Shown here piece by piece: positions 1 to 7,451 of a DNA stretch of 11,069 nucleotides. Every line of letters begins with the position of its first letter. The stretch's first letter is position 1. The DNA lies in the NCBI GenBank assembly GCA_003171235.1, contig PMYM01000255.1, forward strand, positions 1 through 11,069, given 5' to 3'. The notes under the pieces were generated by a model, which had not been told where the DNA came from, made no database searches, and saw only the letters and a program-made list of their open reading frames with translations. A program made the translations under genes and the position numbers. The stretch is from Phycisphaerales bacterium (lineage in GTDB: Bacteria; Planctomycetota; Phycisphaerae; SM23-33).

Positions 1-634
1 GATCCGGCCCGCTGCTCGCAAATACAAATCAAGGTCCGGCCGGAGTTCGGCTCCGACCGCAAGCTGCTGGCCGTGCGGGGGAAGATCGACCAGGCGTGGC
101 TGGAATTCTCGCGTGAGCATCCCGAGGCCGCCCAGGCCGAGATACTGGTGCAGACATGGCGGCAGAAGCTCGACCAGTACGTCTCAGCCGTGGAGAAGCA
201 GCGGACGATGGTGACGCTGATGTTCGGGATCATGTCGCTGGTGTCGGTGATCCTGATCTTCGCGATATTCTATATGATCGTGACGCAGAAGATCCGGGAC
301 ATCGGGGTCTTGCGAGCGACCGGGGCGGGCTCGCCTGGAGTGGCGCAGATATTCCTGGCCTTCGGCTCGATCACCGGGTTGGTGGGCGCCGTGGTGGGGC
401 TGGTGCTGGGCTACCTGACAGTGCATTACATCAACGAGATACAAGACGCAATCGCGGTGTGGTTTGGCTTTAGGCTGTGGAGCCGCGACGTGTTCCTTTT
501 CGACAAGATACCCAATCAGGTTGATTTCTCGACGGCGGCGGTGATTGCCATTTGGGCGATGGCCTCGGGCCTGATCGGGGCCCTGGTGCCCAGCGTGCGA
601 GCGGCGACGATGGAGCCGGTGGAGGCCATCCGCT

Positions 635-642
<8 letters not shown>
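1..642 (+). CDS. LolC/LolE/FtsX-family ABC transporter permease, 5'-truncated
   Basis: The frame is open from the first base, so only the last 213 codons are present and the true start lies upstream. The visible part is the C-terminal half of a FtsX-type permease. A periplasmic segment comes first, then a membrane helix at about codons 72-94, a charged cytoplasmic turn QKIRDIGVLRATGAG (codons 96-110), a second helix at 115-142, a third at 178-200, and the tail EPVEAIRYE. The turn followed by a Gly-rich helix, and the tail ending in EA(I/L)RYE, are typical of LolC/LolE/MacB-like permeases. In LolCDE the turn is the coupling region that contacts the ATPase. The stop codon lies inside the start region of the downstream ATPase gene (8-bp overlap), so the two are surely co-translated partners. 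The cargo cannot be read from this fragment; lipoprotein release is the best guess from the family. Confidence 0.9.
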
Positions 643-1738
<1,096 letters not shown>

Positions 1739-1839
1739 ACCCAAGCTACCAAACCGGTGACTTTGCACTTTTCCCGACTTTTCGTCGCCATCACCAGCCG
1801 GCGGGGGTTAAACAGAACAAGCCCACAGGGCAAAACCCA

Positions 1840-4800
1840 ATGACGCAGGCGACGGAAACGATGGCCTTGCCGGCCGCGCTGGAGCGCACGCTTGGCCGGC
1901 TGATCTGGCGGGCGCGGGTGGCGATTATTCTGCGCGGGGTCTTGGCCACGGCGGCGGCCGCCCTGGCCGGCGTGCTGCTGGTTATCGCCATCCGCACCTT
2001 GTTTGTGCCGGTGGAAAGCTGGCAGCACTACGCCCTGACGCTGCTGTGGCTGGTCATCGCCGCCGCGGCGGCGGTGCTGACGCTGCTGCGGCCCATGGCC
2101 AGGAGCTTCACGCTGGAAGGCATGGCCCGGGCGGTGGAGAGCCGCCATCCCGAACTCCAGGAGCGGCTTTCCACGACGGTGGAACTGCTGTCCAGCGGCG
2201 ACGCCGCCGAGATCCGCGGCTCCTCCCAACTCATCGCGGCGGTGGCCCGCCAGGCCGCCGGCGACGCCCAACTGGTCCAGCCGCGGCGGGAAGTAACCTT
2301 CCGCCGGGCCCGGCCATTCCTGCTGAGCTTTGCCGCGGCGGCGATGGTGCTGGCGGGTCTGCTGGCGGTGTTCCCCGGGCGGGCCGGCAGGGCGCTGGTT
2401 AAGACGATCATTCCATGGGCCAACATCGCCAGCGTCTTCGCGGACGAACTGGCCGTCGGGCCGGGGGATAAGGTGCTGCTGTCGGGCTCCAGCCTGCACG
2501 TGGAACTGGCGGCGGCAAACAATCGCCTGCGAGGGGCCCAGCTCCGCATCGCCCGCGACGGCGAAGCTGAGAAGGCCTACCCCATGGCCGCCCTGGGCGA
2601 AGGGCGCTTCCAGTACGACACTGAGCGGCTCTACGCCGGCCTGCGCTACCGCATTCGGGCGGGCGACGCCCTGACCCGCTACTACACCGTCACCGTCGTG
2701 CCCCCGCCGCAGGTGGAGGGGGTGCAGGTGGGGTACACCTATCCCCTGTACACAAAACTGCCCGCCATCGCCCCCACAGCCGGCAGCGGCGAGATCGCCG
2801 CCTGCGTCGGCGCCACCGTCAAGGTGCTGGTGGGGATCAGCAAGCCCGTCCGCTCCTGCCGGCTTAGCCTGCTGGACGCGCCGGCCCAACTGCGGCAGGA
2901 ATCGCCGACGTCGTACAGCTTTGAATTGACTCTCCGGCCCGGCCTGGCCGGCAAGTGGCGCGTGGACCTGGAAGACGAGTACGGTTTTGCCGCGCAGGGC
3001 CAGGAACATTCCATCAAGGCCATTCCCGACCGCCCCCCGACGGTGGAGATCCTCCGCCCGGCGGAGAAGGCTCTCAAGCTGCGCCCGGCCGACCGCCTGC
3101 CCATAGCCTACCGGCTGGACGATGACTTCGGCTTTTCCGCCGCCTGCCTGCTGGTCAAGGTGGATGACCGCCCGCAGCCGGCGACGGAGGCGCCTTTTGC
3201 CCAGGCCGCCTCGACCACGTCGGCGCCGCAGCCGGGCCAGGTGACGGCCCAGGCGTACCTGGACCTGTCGGCCCTGCCGCTGACGGGCGCCCGCACCGTG
3301 AAATTCGCCGTCCAGGCCGCGGATAATTGTCCGCCGGAAATGGGCGGCCCGCACGTGGGCGTCTCGGACGAGCGGACCATCACTTTGGACGTTGCCGCGG
3401 CCGACTATGCCGTGCAGGTCGAACTGGCGGCCGAACTCCGCCTGCGCGAATCGCTGCAGAAAATCTACGCCGAGCTGACGGAGGCCAAGAAAATCTCCAC
3501 CCCCCTGCGCGAGTCAATGGTTTCCACCAGCCAGGTCAGCCAGCCCACCGTGGACAAGCTGGACGACATGCTGGGACACCTGTCCGCCTCCGAGGGCGAA
3601 ACCCGCAAGCTGGCCCAGCAGATCAGCGACGGCGAATTTCCTCAAATGGGGCGGACGCTCTCGGCCCTGGCCGACGAGCATATCGCCCGGGCACGCGAGT
3701 GCGGGCAACTGGTCAAGATCAGCGATCAGCAGAAGCTCCGCGCCGACAACGCCGAGGAAACCGACGTGCAGGTCATCCGCGCCATGGACATAGTCTCCGA
3801 TCTGCTCAAGAAGCTCGACGTGCTGACGGACCTGGCCCGCCGGGCGGTGGAGCTGGACGAACTGGCCAGCAAAGAAGACCGGCTGGCCCAGGCGGAAGTG
3901 ACAACCCAGCCGGCTGGACAGCCTGCCTCCCAGCCTGCCTCGCAGACTCCCTCGCAGCCGGCCGATGCCCAGCCGCCCCCGCCCATGCCCCTGGCGGACT
4001 GGCAGAAGGCACAGGCGGCCCTGGCCTCGCGCGTTGCCGAACTGGCGCGCAAGACGCCCGGGGCGCAGCAGGCCCAGACCCAGCAGCTCAATCGCCAAAC
4101 CAAGGACCTGCTGGAGACCACCGGGAAGCTCCAGAAGGCCCAGGACGCCCTCAGCGCCGACACCGCCCGGCAGCAGTCCGTTCAGGCCGTTCCGGACGAA
4201 CTGGCCAAGCTGGCGGCGGAGCAATCCAAACTGGATCGCCAGGCGGAGGCCCTTGCCCGACAGGCGGCGACCGCCCCGGCCCCGGCCCAGCCTGCCGGCA
4301 CCCAACCCGCCTCAACCCAGCCTGGCCAGACAACTACCTCGCCTGCCCCAACGCCCAAGCAACTTCTAGCCGACATTGCCCAACAGCAGCGGGCGCTGCG
4401 GGACAAGGCCGCCGCCCTCAACGAACAACTGCCCCGGCAGCAGCAGGCGCGAAAGGACTCTGAGCTTCGCCGCCTCCAGACCCAGCAGCGGCAGATCGAG
4501 CAGGAGTTGGCCGGCCTGGCCGATCAGGTCAAGCAGAAGGCCCCAAGCCAGGAGCGGCCGGAGTCCAAGGCCCTGCTGGCCGCGCGGCAAACGTCCGAAG
4601 AACTGGCCGCCGCCAAGCCCGATCAGGCCGCCCGCAGCGCCGACCAGGCCGCCCAGGCCATGAGCAAGCTGGCCGACAAATTGGACCAGCAGTCCCGCCA
4701 GGCCGATCCTTCCGGCCAGGACGCCAAACCCCCCGACCGCAAACCCGATGGAGACGCCGGCAGTGGCGATAAGCCCGCCCAGGTGCAGGCCGCAGCGCCC

Positions 4801-5727
4801 GTCGGCCAGGAACCCCAGCAGGTTGCCGCCGAGGGCCCGCCCGCCCAGCCGGAGGAACTGGCCAAGATGTCCGACCAGGCCCGGGAGCTTTCCGCCCGCC
4901 AGCAGCAGGTGGCCCGGCAGGCCGATCTGCTGGCCAAGGGGCAGATGCCAAAATTGCTGGGAGATCGCCAGGCCGCCCTGGCCCAGGAGGCAGTGGACTT
5001 GCGCAAGGACCTTGCCCTGGTCGGTCAGTACATTGACAGCCTCACGCCCGACGCCCAGGCCGCTCAACTGGCCTCCGCCGCCCAGCGAGACCTGCAGCAC
5101 GCCCAGACCGCCCAGCAGACCGCCGCCGATACCCTGCGAATCGACCGGCTGGCGCAGGCGGCGCCTTGGCAGCAGAATAGTTCAGCGGCCTTGGCCCAGG
5201 CGGCCGGCAATCTCAGGCAACTGGGCCAGCGTCTGGCCGACATGGCCCGGCAGTCCCCCCCGGCCAAGACGCCTGAGGATGCCCAGGACGCCCAGGATCT
5301 GGCCGAGGCTGCACAGGACGCCCGCGACGCCGCCATCGACGCCAAACTCTCAGAGGCCCAACAGGCTGCCCAACTGCTGGATGAACTCGCGCGTCATGCG
5401 CAACAGGCGGCTGAGGCGGCTGGAATCAATCCCAAGGCCGCCGCCGAGACGGCCGCCGCCATGCAGTCGCAATCTTCCGATCCGAGCAAATCGCCCCAGG
5501 GGCCCAGCCAGGGCCGCGCCCGCGTCGGCAGCGCCGAGGTGGACCTTAGCCCCGCGGACCTGAAGGCCATGGGCATTGCCCCCGACGACTGGGCACGCTT
5601 CAAGGGCCGGCTCGACAGCCAGGTCCTCCAGGGCGACAAGCAAGCTCTCCCTGAGGAATACCGGCTGCTTATCAAGCGGTATTTCCAGGCCATCGCCGCC
5701 AAGACCGCCGGAGCCCCAAAGAAATGA
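1840..5727 (+). CDS. DUF4175-like giant membrane-anchored Ig/coiled-coil protein
   Basis: This 1295-aa protein of unknown biochemical function is of a type common in planctomycetes. Predicted membrane helices lie at about residues 28-52, 62-84 and 158-178. Positive charges before helix 1 and between helices 2 and 3 place those parts in the cytoplasm, so roughly 1100 residues should face the periplasm. Residues 200-520 look like successive beta-sandwich (Ig-like) domains, including PDRPPTVEILRP (397-408), a DUF4175-style motif. From about 520 to 1220 the protein is Ala/Gln/Lys-rich predicted coiled coil, broken by Pro/Gln/Thr linkers near 688-717, 811-845 and 957-1010. The C-terminal 70 residues are compact and end in a conserved-looking LPEEYRLLIKRYFQAIA (1270-1286). 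No enzymatic motif was seen, so a scaffold role is inference. No clear Shine-Dalgarno sequence precedes ATG 1840; ATG 1861 is an alternative start. The next gene overlaps by 4 bp. Confidence 0.85.
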   Translation: MTQATETMALPAALERTLGRLIWRARVAIILRGVLATAAAALAGVLLVIAIRTLFVPVESWQHYALTLLWLVIAAAAAVLTLLRPMARSFTLEGMARAVESRHPELQERLSTTVELLSSGDAAEIRGSSQLIAAVARQAAGDAQLVQPRREVTFRRARPFLLSFAAAAMVLAGLLAVFPGRAGRALVKTIIPWANIASVFADELAVGPGDKVLLSGSSLHVELAAANNRLRGAQLRIARDGEAEKAYPMAALGEGRFQYDTERLYAGLRYRIRAGDALTRYYTVTVVPPPQVEGVQVGYTYPLYTKLPAIAPTAGSGEIAACVGATVKVLVGISKPVRSCRLSLLDAPAQLRQESPTSYSFELTLRPGLAGKWRVDLEDEYGFAAQGQEHSIKAIPDRPPTVEILRPAEKALKLRPADRLPIAYRLDDDFGFSAACLLVKVDDRPQPATEAPFAQAASTTSAPQPGQVTAQAYLDLSALPLTGARTVKFAVQAADNCPPEMGGPHVGVSDERTITLDVAAADYAVQVELAAELRLRESLQKIYAELTEAKKISTPLRESMVSTSQVSQPTVDKLDDMLGHLSASEGETRKLAQQISDGEFPQMGRTLSALADEHIARARECGQLVKISDQQKLRADNAEETDVQVIRAMDIVSDLLKKLDVLTDLARRAVELDELASKEDRLAQAEVTTQPAGQPASQPASQTPSQPADAQPPPPMPLADWQKAQAALASRVAELARKTPGAQQAQTQQLNRQTKDLLETTGKLQKAQDALSADTARQQSVQAVPDELAKLAAEQSKLDRQAEALARQAATAPAPAQPAGTQPASTQPGQTTTSPAPTPKQLLADIAQQQRALRDKAAALNEQLPRQQQARKDSELRRLQTQQRQIEQELAGLADQVKQKAPSQERPESKALLAARQTSEELAAAKPDQAARSADQAAQAMSKLADKLDQQSRQADPSGQDAKPPDRKPDGDAGSGDKPAQVQAAAPVGQEPQQVAAEGPPAQPEELAKMSDQARELSARQQQVARQADLLAKGQMPKLLGDRQAALAQEAVDLRKDLALVGQYIDSLTPDAQAAQLASAAQRDLQHAQTAQQTAADTLRIDRLAQAAPWQQNSSAALAQAAGNLRQLGQRLADMARQSPPAKTPEDAQDAQDLAEAAQDARDAAIDAKLSEAQQAAQLLDELARHAQQAAEAAGINPKAAAETAAAMQSQSSDPSKSPQGPSQGRARVGSAEVDLSPADLKAMGIAPDDWARFKGRLDSQVLQGDKQALPEEYRLLIKRYFQAIAAKTAGAPKK
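3907..3966 (+). repeat. Five tandem 12-bp units encoding a Gln-Pro-rich linker
   Basis: Five consecutive in-frame 12-nt units begin CAGCCGGCTGGA, CAGCCTGCCTCC, CAGCCTGCCTCG, CAGACTCCCTCG and CAGCCGGCCGAT. They encode QPAG-QPAS-QPAS-QTPS-QPAD inside the large coiled-coil protein. Units two and three differ by one base. The array forms most of the first flexible linker between coiled-coil blocks and could vary in copy number between strains by slippage. A shorter, less regular relative (QPAG-TQPAS-TQPGQ) lies near 4288-4332. Confidence 0.8.
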
Positions 5728-6881
5728 TCCCCCTCAAGCATGACAGCCGCGGAGGCGCCCTGCCGGCACTGGCGCTGATCCTGGCCCTGGCCGCGGGGCT
5801 GGTCTTCCTGGCGATGAGCCTGCCGCCGCAGCGCCTGTCCGCGGCCCCGGCCGGCGCCTCGGCAACGACCCAGCAGGCGGGTGACCTGGATAACTACAAA
5901 AAGCCGCTCGATCAGGCCACCGACAAGGCCCTGGAGTACCTGGCCCGCCAGCAGGATAAGGATGGCTGCTGGCCGGCCTCCGGGCTGAATCGCAATACCG
6001 CCGTGGCCAGCTTGGCGGTGATGGCCTTCATGGCCAAAGGCCATACTCCCGGCTCGGGGCCCTATGGGCAGGTGATGAACAAGGGCATCGACTTCGTGCT
6101 GTCCTGCCGCCAGGCCAACGGCATGCTGGTTAGCGCCTCCTCCCACGGGCCCATGTACGAACACTGCATCTCCACGCTGATGCTCTCGGAGGCGTCGGGC
6201 ATGGTGGACGCCCAGCGCCAGACGCGCTTGGACCAGGCCCTGGCCGGGGCGCTCAAAAACATCATCGCCGCCCAGCAGGTAAAAAAGGATGCGGCTTACG
6301 CGGGCGGCTGGCGATACCAGATCAACAGTCCCGACTCCGACATATCCTGCACCGGCTGGGCACTGATGGCCCTGCGTTCCGCCCGCAACAACGGGGCGGC
6401 CGTGCCCGCCGAATGCATTGACAAGGCCGTCGGCTTCGTCCTGCGCTGCCGCGACTCGGCCTATGCCAACGCCCCCGCGCCCAAGGAGGGCGTGGGCTTC
6501 TGCTACCAGCCCGGCAGCGGCCCGGGCCTGGCCCGCACCGGCACGGCCCTGCTCTGCCTGGAACTCTGCGGCAAGCACCGCTGTCCCCAGGCCCTCGACG
6601 GCGGAGAGTGGATCCTCTCCCATCCCCCGGCGGCCGTGGGCGGCGAATACTTCTACTACGGCCTGTACTACACCTCCCAGGCCATGTTCCAACTGGGAGA
6701 CAGCCACTGGCATCGCTACGCCCCCAGGATGTACGACATGCTGCTCAAGGCCCAGAAGCCCGACGGCTCATTCCCCCAGGGCGGCTCCAGCGAGTCCGCC
6801 GCCGGCGTCAACTATGCCACGGCCATGGCCGTGCTTGCCATGTCGGTCGAGTGCTGCCAACTGCCCATCTACCAGAGGTGA
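5724..6881 (+). CDS. Membrane-anchored prenyltransferase/squalene-oxidase-repeat (alpha/alpha-toroid) protein
   Basis: This 385-aa protein begins with an ATG that overlaps the previous stop (ATGA), so translation is probably coupled. A hydrophobic helix at about residues 13-32 acts as an uncleaved anchor or signal peptide, followed by a Ser/Ala/Thr/Gln linker. From residue 64 on, repeated helical units with G-[CS]-[WF] or Q-x-x-DG ends appear, for example ALEYLARQQDKDGCWP (69-84), DSDISCTGWALMALRSA (204-220) and LLKAQKPDGSFPQGG (340-354). This is the pattern of the prenyltransferase/squalene-oxidase repeat superfamily. A class II terpene cyclase needs a DxDD acid motif; here the closest match is DSDI (204-207), so cyclase activity is doubtful and a binding or structural role is likelier. 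There are 12 cysteines, many for an envelope protein of this size. The DUF4175-like protein upstream is the probable partner; function is unknown. Confidence 0.85.
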   Translation: MIPLKHDSRGGALPALALILALAAGLVFLAMSLPPQRLSAAPAGASATTQQAGDLDNYKKPLDQATDKALEYLARQQDKDGCWPASGLNRNTAVASLAVMAFMAKGHTPGSGPYGQVMNKGIDFVLSCRQANGMLVSASSHGPMYEHCISTLMLSEASGMVDAQRQTRLDQALAGALKNIIAAQQVKKDAAYAGGWRYQINSPDSDISCTGWALMALRSARNNGAAVPAECIDKAVGFVLRCRDSAYANAPAPKEGVGFCYQPGSGPGLARTGTALLCLELCGKHRCPQALDGGEWILSHPPAAVGGEYFYYGLYYTSQAMFQLGDSHWHRYAPRMYDMLLKAQKPDGSFPQGGSSESAAGVNYATAMAVLAMSVECCQLPIYQR

Positions 6882-6908
6882 AACCGGACCGGCCAGGCCC
6901 GGATACAA

Positions 6909-6976
6909 AAGGGGCTGCGAAGGGGAGTACAAGGGAGGCCGCAAGGCGGGGGGCATCAGTGGGGCGGAAGGTGGGG
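6909..6976 (+). repeat. Phased G-tract array downstream of the toroid gene
   Basis: The non-coding stretch between 6882 and 7122 opens with AAGG-type units at 6909, 6920, 6931 and 6943, spaced 11, 11 and 12 nt apart. G-runs of 3-6 occur at 6911, 6922, 6933, 6948, 6961 and 6973. The intervening loops are 7, 7, 12, 7 and 8 nt. The + strand is therefore G-quadruplex-prone with long loops, and its transcript would carry the same runs. No open frame with protein-like composition covers it. Its role is unknown; it could affect termination or mRNA 3' end stability of the upstream operon. Confidence 0.55.
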
Positions 6977-7021
6977 CCCATCATCGGCAGGCGCCTGGCC
7001 CGGCTGGATAACATTGTTTTG

Positions 7022-7050
7022 TTGACGCTATTGTGGCCGTGGCCTAGATT
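7022..7050 (+). promoter_or_regulatory. Predicted sigma70-type promoter for the 7123-8675 unit
   Basis: A -35 box TTGACG (7022-7027, 5 of 6 consensus bases) is followed after exactly 17 nt by TAGATT (7045-7050, 4 of 6). A locally AT-rich run (ATAACATTGTTTT) sits just upstream of the -35 box in an otherwise GC-rich region. Transcription would start near 7057, giving a leader of about 65 nt before the ATG at 7123. It is the best promoter match I found in the window. Confidence 0.6.
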
Positions 7051-7064
7051 ATGTGGACGTGGCC
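7032..7064 (+). repeat. 13-bp direct repeat straddling the promoter, candidate operator
   Basis: TGTGGCCGTGGCC (7032-7044) recurs as TGTGGACGTGGCC (7052-7064), 12 of 13 bases identical. The period is 20 bp, close to two helical turns. The first copy fills the spacer between the -35 and -10 boxes and the second covers the predicted transcription start, so a protein bound to both would cover the -10 box. Each copy also has internal GTGG repeats 6 nt apart. No regulator gene is visible in the window. Confidence 0.5.
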
Positions 7065-7067
7065 AGG

Positions 7068-7086
7068 TCGCCCCCGGCCGGGGCGA
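7068..7086 (+). promoter_or_regulatory. Leader hairpin 1 upstream of the 92-aa gene
   Basis: TCGCCCC (7068-7074) and GGGGCGA (7080-7086) form a perfect 7-bp stem with a 5-nt loop. It is GC-rich and should be stable. No T-run follows, so it is not a classical intrinsic terminator. It lies in the predicted leader of the 7123 gene. Confidence 0.5.
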
Positions 7087-7109
7087 TAGCCTCCGGCGCC
7101 GGGCGGCTA
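7087..7109 (+). promoter_or_regulatory. Leader hairpin 2, ending at the Shine-Dalgarno sequence
   Basis: TAGCC (7087-7091) pairs with GGCTA (7105-7109), enclosing the palindrome CCGGCGCCGG (7093-7102). It starts on the base after hairpin 1 ends and stops one base before the ribosome site AAGAGG (7111-7116). This arrangement could influence ribosome access to the 92-aa gene. Confidence 0.45.
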
Positions 7110-7122
7110 GAAGAGGGCCGTC

Positions 7123-7401
7123 ATGAACAGCCCGAAACTCGATGCCGGGCGAACGCGCAAGGTTCGCCAGTTTGTCTCCCGCCTGGGCCGGGAGGAGCGC
7201 ATGCTGCTGGTCCTGAAGCGCGAACTGTACGAGAACAGTTGGGACGACATGGTGGCCGACCTGCGTGCCCGGCTGGAAGGCCGGCCGTTTATCTTCAAAC
7301 TGGTCAACCGCATCAACGAGGACCTGGCGCGAATCCAGCGGCTGCGGGAGTTCGAGCAGCAGCAGCAGGTAAATCTCAGCGAGTTTGTGTCACTGGAATA
7401 G
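7123..7401 (+). CDS. Small charged helical protein of unknown function (92 aa)
   Basis: The start ATG is preceded by AAGAGG (7111-7116) at a 6-nt spacing. The product is rich in Arg, Glu and Leu, with no signal peptide, membrane helix or cysteine. It reads as mostly alpha-helical: basic N-terminus (KLDAGRTRKVRQFVSR), a central ERMLLVLKRELYENSWDDM, a Gly-Arg-Pro-Phe turn at 53-56, a second long amphipathic helix (57-82) and a short acidic tail. I do not recognise a named family. The regular helices and coding-like composition make it a real cytoplasmic protein, possibly protein- or nucleic-acid-binding. It is the first gene behind the predicted promoter at 7022-7050 and lies 50 nt ahead of the beta-propeller lipoprotein gene, with which it is probably co-transcribed. 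Confidence 0.75.
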   Translation: MNSPKLDAGRTRKVRQFVSRLGREERMLLVLKRELYENSWDDMVADLRARLEGRPFIFKLVNRINEDLARIQRLREFEQQQQVNLSEFVSLE

Positions 7402-7439
7402 GCGCGGGCGGCAGGCCCGGGCCGCTCTTAAGGTTAAAG

Positions 7440-7445
7440 AAGGAG
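7440..7445 (+). promoter_or_regulatory. Shine-Dalgarno sequence that fixes the lipoprotein start
   Basis: AAGGAG lies 6 nt before ATG 7452 and directly abuts the in-frame ATG at 7446. The spacing therefore selects 7452, which also gives a normal lipoprotein signal peptide. Confidence 0.8.
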
Positions 7446-7451
7446 ATGTCC

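Noticed and set aside
1739..1839. Promoter before the large protein gene
   Set aside because: TTGCAC resembles a -35 box but no -10 match lies 16-18 nt downstream. Read-through from the ABC genes is equally possible.
5394..6713. Antisense open frame of 439 codons opposite the toroid gene
   Set aside because: It is a mirror of a well-supported + strand gene, with shadow-like composition and no start signal.
6974..7019. Possible terminator: GGGCC/GGCCC with the palindrome CAGGCGCCTG, followed by a T-rich stretch
   Set aside because: The stem is only 5 bp with a long interior, the palindrome has no loop, and the T-rich stretch begins too far away and belongs better to the promoter's upstream element.
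7053..7451. Upstream in-frame extension of the propeller lipoprotein (540 codons in total)
   Set aside because: It overlaps the 92-aa gene in another frame, its residues look non-coding, and the strong AAGGAG plus lipobox place the start at 7452.
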